Positions 17,791-25,601 of a DNA stretch of 64,000 nt are shown here, in pieces. Within the stretch, counting starts at the first letter, position 1. Each line of letters begins with the position of its first letter. Below the pieces are notes generated by a model. That model worked only from the letters and a program-made list of their open reading frames with translations, was not told the DNA's origin and did not search any database. Both the position numbers and the translations under genes were made by a program. Source of the stretch: Mageeibacillus sp. UBA6976 (lineage in GTDB: Bacteria > Bacillota > Clostridia > Saccharofermentanales > Saccharofermentanaceae); the NCBI GenBank assembly GCA_002450155.1, contig DJYO01000026.1:1-64000 (forward strand). Direction: 5' to 3'.

Positions 17791-18504
17791 ATGATCACGC
17801 AAGATTTAGGTAGTGCCCTCAAAGCAAATTCATACCCCGGAAGAGGTATCGTAATCGGCAGATCCGAGGACGGCAAGTATGCTGTTACAGCTTACTTCAT
17901 CATGGGCAGAAGCGTTAATTCAAGGAACAGAGTCTTTACTGCTACCGAAGACGGTATCAAGACTGAGGCTTTTGATCCTTCCAAGCTTACTGATCCGCAC
18001 CTTATCATCTATTCTCCCGTAAGAGTATTAGGCAACAAGACTATCGTTACAAACGGAGACCAGACTGATACTATCTATGAGCTTATGGATAAGCAGCAGA
18101 CCTTTGAACAATCTTTAAGAGGCAGAGAGTTTGAGGACGATGCACCAAATTACACCCCCAGGATCTCAGGCATCATGCATGTAGAGAGCGGCACATATAA
18201 TTTCGCCATGTCCATTCTGAAGAGTGCCGATGGTGATCCGTCTTCCTGCGAAAGACATACTTTTACATATTCCAATCCCAAGGCCGGAGTAGGCAGATTC
18301 ATCCACACTTATATCGGTGACGGAAATCCTCTTCCTTCCTTTGAAGGCGAGCCTGAGAAGGTTACTATCAAGGGCGATATCGATACATTCACAAATGAAG
18401 TATGGGAGAGCCTTAACGAGGATAACAAGGTATCACTCTTTGTAAGATATATAGATATCGCTACAGGCGAAGCCGATACAAGGATCGTAAACAAGAATAA
18501 ATAA
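17791..18504 (+). CDS. purO: Archaeal-type IMP cyclohydrolase (PurO family)
   Basis: The 237-residue protein matches the PurO/IMP_cyclohyd family, which closes the purine ring (FAICAR to IMP) without relation to the PurH cyclohydrolase domain. Family-like features are YPGRGIVIGRSEDGKYAVTAY at the N-terminus (Ntn-like fold), MGRSVNSRNRVF, PRISGIMH and the C-terminal LFVRYIDIATGE. It has an AAAGGAGG site before the ATG. It lies directly before a transformylase that lacks the usual PurH cyclohydrolase half, so the two together replace bifunctional PurH. Confidence 0.87.
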   Translation: MITQDLGSALKANSYPGRGIVIGRSEDGKYAVTAYFIMGRSVNSRNRVFTATEDGIKTEAFDPSKLTDPHLIIYSPVRVLGNKTIVTNGDQTDTIYELMDKQQTFEQSLRGREFEDDAPNYTPRISGIMHVESGTYNFAMSILKSADGDPSSCERHTFTYSNPKAGVGRFIHTYIGDGNPLPSFEGEPEKVTIKGDIDTFTNEVWESLNEDNKVSLFVRYIDIATGEADTRIVNKNK

Positions 18505-18528
18505 TCTTAAGTCAAGGAGATAAACTTT

Positions 18529-19707
18529 ATGAACGAGATGCAGCTTAAGTACGGTTGTAACCCTAACCAGAAGCCTTCAAGAGTTTTTATGGAGAATGGC
18601 AAGGACCTTCCCATCGAAGTGCTTAACGGTAAGCCCGGTTATATCAATCTGCTCGATGCTTTTAACGGCTGGCAGCTTGCAAGAGAGCTTAAGAAGGCAA
18701 CAGGACTTCCTTCTGCTACTTCATTCAAGCATGTTTCACCTGCCGGTGCAGCCATTGGACGCCCTCTGTCTGAGACTGAGGCTAAGATCTACTTTGTAGA
18801 TGATCTTGGCGAGCTTTCTCCCATTGCATGTGCTTATGCAAGAGCAAGAGGCGCTGACAGAATGTCTTCTTACGGTGATTTTGTCGCTCTGTCTGACACC
18901 TGCGATGCCATAACTGCCACAATGCTCAAGCGTGAGGTATCTGACGGCGTTATCGCTCCGAGTTTTACGGAAGAGGCTCTTGAGATCCTTAAGACAAAGC
19001 GTAAGGGTACATATAATGTTATCAAGATCGATCCTGATTATGTACCTGATCCTATTGAGCGCAAGCAGGTATTCGGTGTTACATTTGAGCAGGGAAGAAA
19101 TGAGCTTGATATTAATGAGGATCTCCTCGGCAACATCGTAACAGACAACAAGGATATCCCTGAGGATAAGAAGAAGGATCTCCTTATTGCTCTTATTACA
19201 CTTAAGTACACTCAGTCCAATTCAGTCTGCTATGTCAAGGACGGCCAGGCCATAGGTATCGGTGCCGGACAGCAGTCCAGGATCCACTGCACAAGACTTG
19301 CAGGCAACAAGGCTGATATCTGGTGGCTCAGACAGCATCCTAAGGTTATGGGTCTTAAGTTTGTAGACGATATCAGGAGACCTGACAGAGATAATACAAT
19401 AGATGTATATATCTCAGATGAGTACGAGGACGTTCTCCGTGACGGTACATGGCAGACTCTTTTCAAGGAGAGACCCGAGCCTCTTACCCCTGAGGAGAAG
19501 AAGGAGTGGCTTGCCAAGAATACTGATGTAGCTTTAGGCTCTGATGCATTCTTCCCCTTCGGTGACAACATCGAGCGTGCCTATAAGAGCGGTGTTAAGT
19601 ACATTGCAGAGCCCGGTGGATCCATCCGTGATGACCATGTTATCATGACCTGCAATAAGTACGGCATGGCAATGGCATTTACAGGGATCAGATTATTCCA
19701 CCATTAA
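18529..19707 (+). CDS. purH: AICAR transformylase (PurH formyltransferase domain only)
   Basis: The 392-residue protein corresponds to the AICARFT half of PurH. It shows LKYGCNPNQKP at the start, the catalytic Lys-His in SFKHVSPAGAA, GIGAGQQSRIHCTRLAG, SDAFFPFGDNIERA, and the C-terminal AEPGGSIRDDHVI. The MGS-like IMP cyclohydrolase domain normally found at the N-terminus (about 190 residues) is absent, and purO upstream supplies that step. It catalyses transfer of formyl from 10-formyl-THF to AICAR. AAGGAGA precedes the ATG. Confidence 0.94.
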   Translation: MNEMQLKYGCNPNQKPSRVFMENGKDLPIEVLNGKPGYINLLDAFNGWQLARELKKATGLPSATSFKHVSPAGAAIGRPLSETEAKIYFVDDLGELSPIACAYARARGADRMSSYGDFVALSDTCDAITATMLKREVSDGVIAPSFTEEALEILKTKRKGTYNVIKIDPDYVPDPIERKQVFGVTFEQGRNELDINEDLLGNIVTDNKDIPEDKKKDLLIALITLKYTQSNSVCYVKDGQAIGIGAGQQSRIHCTRLAGNKADIWWLRQHPKVMGLKFVDDIRRPDRDNTIDVYISDEYEDVLRDGTWQTLFKERPEPLTPEEKKEWLAKNTDVALGSDAFFPFGDNIERAYKSGVKYIAEPGGSIRDDHVIMTCNKYGMAMAFTGIRLFHH

Positions 19708-19724
19708 TATGAGAGGGGCTTAAT

Positions 19725-20204
19725 ATGGCAGACGAAGTAAATGAAGTAAAAAAAGATATCGAGGAAAAGCCCGCCCCAAAGAAGCGCGGTCTTGAGGGAA
19801 TGGATGACCATGAACTCCTTTTGGATCTTGCAAAAGAACAGCGCCGTACAAGCAGATATACCAAGCTTATCGGTGTAAGCTGCGTAGGTATCTGCGTTGC
19901 AGTTTGTATCTCTCTTGCAGTTATCGTCCCCAAGGTCTTATCTACTCTTTCAAATGTTAACAAGACTGTTGATTCAGCTTATACGGTTGCAGAGAATGCT
20001 TCCAATATGATCGTATCTGCTCAGGAATCTCTTGACGGTATAGACGTCATGATCGAGAACGTTGACAGTGTTGTAGTAGATAACACAGAGTCTGTAACTG
20101 AGGCTCTGGCCAAGTTAAATGATGTTGACTTCGATACTCTTAATCAGTCAATACAGGATCTGCACAGTGTGATAGAGCCTCTTGCCAAGATGTTCTCTCA
20201 CTGA
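19725..20204 (+). CDS. Small bitopic membrane protein with extracytoplasmic coiled coil
   Basis: I do not recognise this 159-residue protein. It has a charged Lys/Glu-rich N-terminus (1-45), one long hydrophobic segment at about 48-72, and a C-terminal part with regular heptad-like spacing (STLSNVNKTVDS, EALAKLNDVDFDTLNQ). Such a plan resembles methyl-accepting or DUF948-like helical proteins, but no specific family is supported. It lies 17 bases after the transformylase and ends at a strong terminator, so it is the last gene of the purine operon. Confidence 0.7.
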   Translation: MADEVNEVKKDIEEKPAPKKRGLEGMDDHELLLDLAKEQRRTSRYTKLIGVSCVGICVAVCISLAVIVPKVLSTLSNVNKTVDSAYTVAENASNMIVSAQESLDGIDVMIENVDSVVVDNTESVTEALAKLNDVDFDTLNQSIQDLHSVIEPLAKMFSH

Positions 20205-20223
20205 TAAGAATCTAATAAGAGTT

Positions 20224-20261
20224 AAGCGCTGTCTGTGATTTAATAGGCAGCGCTTTTTTTT
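20224..20261 (+). terminator. Terminator of the purine operon
   Basis: AAGCGCTG (20224-20231) pairs with CAGCGCTT (20248-20255). Extra pairs lie inside the loop, and eight T follow (20254-20261). Confidence 0.9.
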
Positions 20262-20307
20262 GTTAAATGATATCTTCGGCTTAATGGATTTCTTTGCAAG
20301 TGAATTA

Positions 20308-20336
20308 TTGACAACAAGAGTTTAAATTAGTATATT
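20308..20336 (+). promoter_or_regulatory. tRNA-Thr promoter
   Basis: Consensus TTGACA (20308-20313), a 17-base spacer and TATATT (20331-20336) lie 10 bases before the tRNA. Transcription should start about four bases ahead of the mature 5' end. Confidence 0.8.
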
Positions 20337-20346
20337 TTTTGAGCAT

Positions 20347-20421
20347 GCCAATGTGGCTCAGGGGTAGAGCAATTCACTCGTAATGAATAGGTCGTGGGTT
20401 CGATTCCCACCATTGGCTCCA
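20347..20421 (+). tRNA. tRNA-Thr (anticodon CGT)
   Basis: A 7-bp acceptor stem pairs GCCAATG with CATTGGC. The D arm is GCTC/GAGC-like, the anticodon stem ATTCA/TGAAT holds the loop CTCGTAA, and a GTGGG/CCCAC T arm has the loop TTCGATT. The terminal CCA is encoded (20419-20421). The anticodon CGT reads ACG. Confidence 0.95.
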
Positions 20422-20428
20422 ATATACA

Positions 20429-20466
20429 GGGCTTGAGCGGTATCTGACTGTTTAAGCCCCTTTTTT
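20429..20466 (+). terminator. Terminator after tRNA-Thr
   Basis: GGGCTT (20429-20434) pairs with AAGCCC (20454-20459) across a 19-base loop, with six T immediately after. Confidence 0.75.
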
Positions 20467-20521
20467 GTTTTGTTCAAAACCCTGTGTTTGATATAATATC
20501 AGATAAGGGAGGTATCCTCGC

Positions 20522-21892
20522 GTGAAGAAAGGCTTGGCTCTTATTACAGTATGCTCAATTGCGATCAGCATGTTAACTTGCGGTTGCAGTCATCAGAGCA
20601 ACAGCTTCCCAGAGCTTCCCGAAGAGACTCAGGTCATGGAGACTTCGGAAACTTCCATGGAGGAAGAGACTGTTAATACAGGCCTTCGTTCCATTACAGT
20701 AGCGCTGCCTTATTCATCTGATACCATAGACCTTCTGGCCAAGCTATACTATGCCAAGGAAACCGGCATATGGGATGAGACCGAGTCGGGTGACACTGTA
20801 AGCCTTGATTACCTTGATTCCATATCTACGAATATAGTTATAAACAGCCTCGGAACACCATATGAGGGTGCTGACATCTCCTGGCTCAAGGCTCAGGAGG
20901 ATGATGATACCATGCCTGATATCTTCCTCTCATCTGATCCTGCGGCAGCTTTTGATGCCGGGCTTACCATATCTCTTAATGAATATGTTTACGATTCTCC
21001 TTATCTTGACCCTGCAGGTGTCTATAGCGACGCTCTGTCCTATTGTTCTGAAGGCGGGATGCTCTACGGGTTGCCTCATTATGCGAGCTGTATGATATTG
21101 TTTGGCAACACGGATCTTATGCCGGAATCCGGCAGACTCCCGGCTAAGATGACGGTAGAAGAACTCGAAGAATATCTGAGGCTTATAGACGAGGAGCACG
21201 AGGGGATAGTTCCTTTTGCCTCAGCCTATCAGATGACTCCTTATCTCGGCTCCTGTTTTGCCGAAGATTCAATGGTATCTTATATGTGCAGGGAGGAATT
21301 CAGGGCTGATCCTTCAATCTCAAGAGAATTGATCTTAGACATTGTATCCTTTGTAGGCTCTCTTTATGAGGCTGATCTATCTTCGGATACCGACAGCGAA
21401 GGTGCTGATCCCGTTTATTCCAGGAGTGCAGCCATGTGGATAGGGTCTTCTTCGCAGATAAGGACCTGGGCGGAGTACTATCCCGATAAACTGTATCTTG
21501 CAAAACTCCCCAGTAGCGATGTGTCCAATACAGGTGCTCTCTATCTTAACTGCTATCCGATCTGCGTTACCAAGAGTTGTAGTGATCCTGATTTTGCAGC
21601 TTCTTTTGCTTCTTTCATCTCCTACGACGAGGATGCCGTTAAGCTTATCTTCCGTTTGGAGAATATGACAGGTTTCCTTCCTCTTACCAGGAATGCCGGG
21701 ATCTGGGACTATGCAACATCAGGGGAGGGCATATGGAATGTTACCGCCCAGACATTAAAGCAGATAATGGACAATGCGGTCTATTGTCCTTCAAGCTACG
21801 ACAGTAAGCTTTATTCGAACGTAATGGATTACCTCTCAGCTTACTATTACAAGGATGAGGATTTCTCTCCGGAGGCCTGCTATGGAACTTAA
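20522..21892 (+). CDS. Extracellular solute-binding lipoprotein (sugar-type ABC binding protein), orphan
   Basis: The 456-residue product starts at GTG (20522) after AAGGGAGG. It has a lipoprotein signal (MLTCGC, with Cys20 or Cys22 as lipidation site), a Glu/Thr-rich linker, and then a family-1-like periplasmic binding fold: a conserved DIFLSSDPAAAF near residue 140, an APAINxxVYS-like hinge and a C-terminal helical lobe ending with YNxxVMDY-like SNVMDYLSAYYY. No permease or ATPase gene lies nearby. A TATAAT at 20492-20497 may be its -10 box. It overlaps the next gene by 11 bases. Confidence 0.8.
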   Translation: MKKGLALITVCSIAISMLTCGCSHQSNSFPELPEETQVMETSETSMEEETVNTGLRSITVALPYSSDTIDLLAKLYYAKETGIWDETESGDTVSLDYLDSISTNIVINSLGTPYEGADISWLKAQEDDDTMPDIFLSSDPAAAFDAGLTISLNEYVYDSPYLDPAGVYSDALSYCSEGGMLYGLPHYASCMILFGNTDLMPESGRLPAKMTVEELEEYLRLIDEEHEGIVPFASAYQMTPYLGSCFAEDSMVSYMCREEFRADPSISRELILDIVSFVGSLYEADLSSDTDSEGADPVYSRSAAMWIGSSSQIRTWAEYYPDKLYLAKLPSSDVSNTGALYLNCYPICVTKSCSDPDFAASFASFISYDEDAVKLIFRLENMTGFLPLTRNAGIWDYATSGEGIWNVTAQTLKQIMDNAVYCPSSYDSKLYSNVMDYLSAYYYKDEDFSPEACYGT

Positions 21893-22940
21893 GCAAGTAC
21901 TTATAGGCGATGCTTCAAGGCTCAGGGCAAGGGGCCTTATGCAGGGTACATTAAGCTCTGTTGAAAAGGATATCAGGGGCTATATCCAGTCTGCAAACAG
22001 CGAGGCTTTATGCATGATAAGCCAAGATGAGATCTATGGCATGTTAAGGCTCTTTTTCTTTGACCGTAAGATGTGCAGGGTACACCTTAAGTTCAATTTT
22101 GCCAAGGATGCAGATATAGGGATGCGCAAGGCAGCTGTAGATAAGGTCCTGGCATATTGCTTTATGGAATTATGCTGCCATAAGGTCACGGTCATCTGTC
22201 CTCAGTCTGACGAGGGACTTGAGCTTCTCCTTAACGGATGCGGCTTTGTACAGGAAGCGGTCCTTAAGGATGAGATCAGGATCCAATCTGGATTTGAAGA
22301 CGCAGGTCTTTATTCCATTACCAGCCCTTACTACCGGGGTTATAACTTTGCTTTTGTACCCTTTGCTAAGGGCGTTGCGGTCATATCAGGTGCTGATGAA
22401 TATGTTGACGGGCTTAAGCTCTTCCACTTTGGGATGAAGCCTGATGAAGGCTTTATGACCAATGCGGCAGGAGCCTTAGGTCTTTTGGACGATAACGGAG
22501 CTTTTATTGAAGGAGAGGATAACTATCCGGTTGAAGAGGAACAGTTGAGTTTCCTTCCTTCTGAACTTGCCAAAGCGGCCACTGAGCTTGTTGAATATTT
22601 CGGTAAGCGCAGAGCGGTATTCGATGTCAATGTGAGATTTGAGAAGGGCACCGACTTCCAGAAGCTCGTCTGGAAGAGCCTTCTCGAAGTAGGCTACGGC
22701 ACTACCGTATGTTACGAGGACATCGCCATGGAGATGAGCGGCAACGACAAGATAAAGGCGAGGAAGATAACAAGAGCCGTAGGCGCTGCCTGTGCAGAGA
22801 ATCCGATAGCGATACTTGTTCCTTGTCACAGGGTCATCGGTAAGGATGGCAGTATTGTAGGTTATTCAGCAGGTATAGATATAAAGGACTATCTGCTCCT
22901 GCATGAGGCTTTTTCAGCGGTCACGCCGCTAATAAGCTGA
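21882..22940 (+). CDS. GNAT-like / unknown / methylated-DNA-protein cysteine methyltransferase fusion
   Basis: The 352-residue protein has three parts. Residues 1-135 look like a GNAT acyltransferase fold (an edge strand EALCMISQDEIYGMLRLFFF, then helix and GCGFVQEAVLKDE at the end). Residues 140-230 are a compact unknown module. Residues 240-352 are an Ogt/MGMT domain with FQKLVWKSLLEVGYGTTVCYEDIA and the alkyl-acceptor cysteine in ILVPCHRVIGKDG. The repair domain should remove O6-alkyl groups from guanine. The ATG at 21882 follows a GGAGG site. It overlaps the upstream lipoprotein gene by 11 bases. Confidence 0.8.
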   Translation: MELKQVLIGDASRLRARGLMQGTLSSVEKDIRGYIQSANSEALCMISQDEIYGMLRLFFFDRKMCRVHLKFNFAKDADIGMRKAAVDKVLAYCFMELCCHKVTVICPQSDEGLELLLNGCGFVQEAVLKDEIRIQSGFEDAGLYSITSPYYRGYNFAFVPFAKGVAVISGADEYVDGLKLFHFGMKPDEGFMTNAAGALGLLDDNGAFIEGEDNYPVEEEQLSFLPSELAKAATELVEYFGKRRAVFDVNVRFEKGTDFQKLVWKSLLEVGYGTTVCYEDIAMEMSGNDKIKARKITRAVGAACAENPIAILVPCHRVIGKDGSIVGYSAGIDIKDYLLLHEAFSAVTPLIS

Positions 22941-22957
22941 TCTATAAGGAGGTATAT

Positions 22958-23563
22958 ATGGCAAAACACGATAAAGTTGATGTTGGGATCTCAACGCTCC
23001 TAAACCCGGTACCTGTGGTAATGGTATCCTGCGCAGGCAAGGATTCTCAGAGACCTAATATCATGACCGCAGCCTGGGCAGGCACAGTTAACTCTGAACC
23101 TGCCATGATATCTGTATCCATAAGGAAATCCCGATATTCCCATAAGCTCATTACCGAGTCGGGTGAGTTTGTCGTAAATCTTGTATCCAAGTCTTTGTGC
23201 AAAGCCTGTGATTATTGCGGCGTAAGATCAGGTGCTGATGAGGATAAGTTTAAGACTATGGGGCTTACTCCTGTTAAGGCCAAGGATCTGGAATATGCCT
23301 ATGCCATCAAGGAGTCTCCCTGTTCCATATCCTGTAAGGTTATAAGCGTCACCGAGCTCGGCTCTCACGATATGTTCATAGGGAAGATAACAGGTATTAC
23401 TGCTGATTCATATCTTCTGGACGATAAGGGTAGACTTTGCCTTGATAAAGCAAATCTCGTTGCTTATAATCACGGTGAGTACTTCCTGTTGGAAGATAAG
23501 ATCGGATTCTTCGGTTATTCAGTCGCATCTCCCGAAGTACTGACAAAGAGAATGGGCAAATAA
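22958..23563 (+). CDS. Flavoredoxin / flavin reductase family protein
   Basis: This 201-residue FMN-binding protein of the flavin reductase-like (split-barrel) family has NPVPVVMVSCAG at the start, the FMN-contact segment RPNIMTAAWAGTVNSEPAMISVSIRKSRYSH, and GEFVVNLVS. These are typical of flavoredoxins in anaerobes. It likely passes electrons or reduces flavins in the cytoplasm, but the partner is unknown. AAGGAGGTATAT precedes the ATG, and the Nudix gene starts 11 bases after the stop. Confidence 0.9.
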   Translation: MAKHDKVDVGISTLLNPVPVVMVSCAGKDSQRPNIMTAAWAGTVNSEPAMISVSIRKSRYSHKLITESGEFVVNLVSKSLCKACDYCGVRSGADEDKFKTMGLTPVKAKDLEYAYAIKESPCSISCKVISVTELGSHDMFIGKITGITADSYLLDDKGRLCLDKANLVAYNHGEYFLLEDKIGFFGYSVASPEVLTKRMGK

Positions 23564-23574
23564 GGCAAGCTTAT

Positions 23575-24132
23575 ATGAAGTTTAAGAGAATAGATAAAAA
23601 GTACGAAGGCAAGTTCATAAGCATGTACAATGCTTATTACGAGACGGAGCTTGGCAGGGAGAAAGTCTATGAGATGATCTCCAGGAATAAAGACCTTAAG
23701 TCTATTGAAGAGCTGAATAATTCCAAGTGTGATGCCATAATCCTTATCGTTGAGAGCGAAGACCATGAGAGGATCCTGCTCAGCAAGGAATACCGGATGG
23801 CTGTAGGGGGCTTTGCTATCAATTTCCCCGCAGGGCTTATTGATCCGGGAGAAACCTGCGAGGAGGCTGCCAGGCGCGAGCTTAAAGAAGAGACAGGACT
23901 TGATCTCATATCGATAACTGAAGTTTTGCCAATGAGCTATTCTGCAGTAGGTGTCACAAATGAGAGAAGCTGCTGCATCATCGGTACAGCGGGGGGAACT
24001 TTTACTCCCAGTACTTCGGATGAGGAAGAGATAGAAGCACGCTGGTATACCAAAGCCCAGGTAAGAGAACTCCTGCGTGAAGAGGACTTTGCAGCCCGTA
24101 CACAGGCCTATTGTTATTGGTGGTCCAGATGA
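23575..24132 (+). CDS. Nudix hydrolase (ADP-ribose pyrophosphatase type)
   Basis: The 185-residue protein carries a complete Nudix box, which opens with GLIDPGETCEEAARREL and closes with KEETGLD. The box follows a substrate-binding strand (GFAINFPAG). The PAG element just ahead of the box is typical of ADP-ribose or nucleotide-sugar hydrolases. The gene lacks a strong ribosome site. Its TGA overlaps the ATG of the diguanylate cyclase gene (ATGA), so they are co-translated. Confidence 0.9.
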   Translation: MKFKRIDKKYEGKFISMYNAYYETELGREKVYEMISRNKDLKSIEELNNSKCDAIILIVESEDHERILLSKEYRMAVGGFAINFPAGLIDPGETCEEAARRELKEETGLDLISITEVLPMSYSAVGVTNERSCCIIGTAGGTFTPSTSDEEEIEARWYTKAQVRELLREEDFAARTQAYCYWWSR

Positions 24133-25592
24133 AGCGCAGAAGCCTGAGACAAACACAGATCATTTATTCAATTGTCATTGTCTTAGGCGTAATACTTTTG
24201 TCTGTCTTTATTTCTTCTATACTCTTAAGATCCCTTAGGAATACCACGGAATCCAAGATATCTTATTTTGTTGCTGCAGATGCTCATCAGATGGAGCTTA
24301 ATGTAGATAACTATCTTAACAGCGTCCAGCAGGTAACGACGCTGATGTTTGCTGATAAGGATTATTATCTTTACGATGCAACAGATGAGTCCTTGAGCGA
24401 GTATCAAAAGATACAGATGGAAGAGAAGATCCTAAACCGTATCGTCGAACTCGGAATGATCAACAATTTCTGTGATTTCGGTATCGTATACAGTAATGAT
24501 AAGACGGCAGGCTGGATATCACAGGTTACCGGCCAGATGTTTAAAGAAGGCGGTATCTATTCATATTTCTCCGCGCTCATTCCCGATGACAATCTTAAGG
24601 AAGATGCCTGGACTGTTAATGTCCTGGATAACCATGACCGTATCTACTATGTTAAGAGGCTAAATCCCAATGCCATCTGCCTGCTCTCATTCTATATCTC
24701 TGAGCTCGATAATGTTCTTGTAGTACCGGGCGAGCTTTCTGACATGACAGTAAGGCTTGTTACCATGGACAATTATATCGTTTATTCATCTAACAGCGGT
24801 GAGGAAGCAGGCACACTGGATCCCGGGATAGTTGATATCATAGGGGACGAAGTAGGTATCACGGCTATCAATGACGATTACCTCATTACTTCCAACAGGG
24901 TCAAGAACGGCTGGAAGGTCATCTGCTCACTTCCTGTGGAGAGCATCATGGCAGAGCAGGTGGAAGCCACCAAGACCATGATCCTGATCGTATCTATAGT
25001 CACACTGGTCATGCTGGGAATAATGCTCTTTGTAACACGCAGACTCAATACTTCCGTCAACGTGGTCGTAGACGATCTCGACTATCAGGCAAAGAACGAT
25101 CAGATGACGGGTCTTCTTAATAAGAGCGCCTTCAGAAATCTTACCGAGAGCGATCTGCAGTCTTATAACGGCAAACAGGCGATCGTATTCATTATGTTTG
25201 ACCTTGATAATTTTAAACAGGTCAACGACAAGGCTGGCCATAAGGTAGGAGACGAAGTGATCCGCAGGATGGGCGAGCTCTTAAGAGAAGTCTACGGCGT
25301 AGAAGGTGCTTTCATAGGACGTATCGGCGGAGACGAGTTTGCAGTATATAAATCTTATAACGATATAAGCAGAGAAGAAGCAGAGCAGAAGATACATGAC
25401 CTTACTGAGAGCCTCTATGACCTCTTTAAGCTCCATTTCCAGGAGGAGTGTGAGAAATACGGTCTTACAGTGTCCAGCGGCGTACTGGTTGCAGGAGCCG
25501 GTGACTATAAGTTCGATGACATATATCAGAAGGCTGATGTAGCCTTGTACATATCCAAACGCAATGGCAAATCAAAGCCGACATATATCTGA
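24129..25592 (+). CDS. Membrane diguanylate cyclase with extracytoplasmic Cache-like sensor
   Basis: In this 487-residue protein, transmembrane helix 1 lies near residues 8-30, a Cache-like sensory domain at about 35-275, transmembrane helix 2 near 280-302, and a GGDEF domain in the last 165 residues. The catalytic motif is GGDEF, in FIGRIGGDEFAVY, and the preceding DLDNFKQVND motif holds the metal Asp. No RxxD inhibitory site stands ahead of it, so product inhibition may be absent. It should make cyclic di-GMP in response to an outside signal. The next gene is a binding lipoprotein 9 bases later. Confidence 0.9.
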   Translation: MKRRSLRQTQIIYSIVIVLGVILLSVFISSILLRSLRNTTESKISYFVAADAHQMELNVDNYLNSVQQVTTLMFADKDYYLYDATDESLSEYQKIQMEEKILNRIVELGMINNFCDFGIVYSNDKTAGWISQVTGQMFKEGGIYSYFSALIPDDNLKEDAWTVNVLDNHDRIYYVKRLNPNAICLLSFYISELDNVLVVPGELSDMTVRLVTMDNYIVYSSNSGEEAGTLDPGIVDIIGDEVGITAINDDYLITSNRVKNGWKVICSLPVESIMAEQVEATKTMILIVSIVTLVMLGIMLFVTRRLNTSVNVVVDDLDYQAKNDQMTGLLNKSAFRNLTESDLQSYNGKQAIVFIMFDLDNFKQVNDKAGHKVGDEVIRRMGELLREVYGVEGAFIGRIGGDEFAVYKSYNDISREEAEQKIHDLTESLYDLFKLHFQEECEKYGLTVSSGVLVAGAGDYKFDDIYQKADVALYISKRNGKSKPTYI

Positions 25593-25601
25593 GGAGCTAA
25601 G

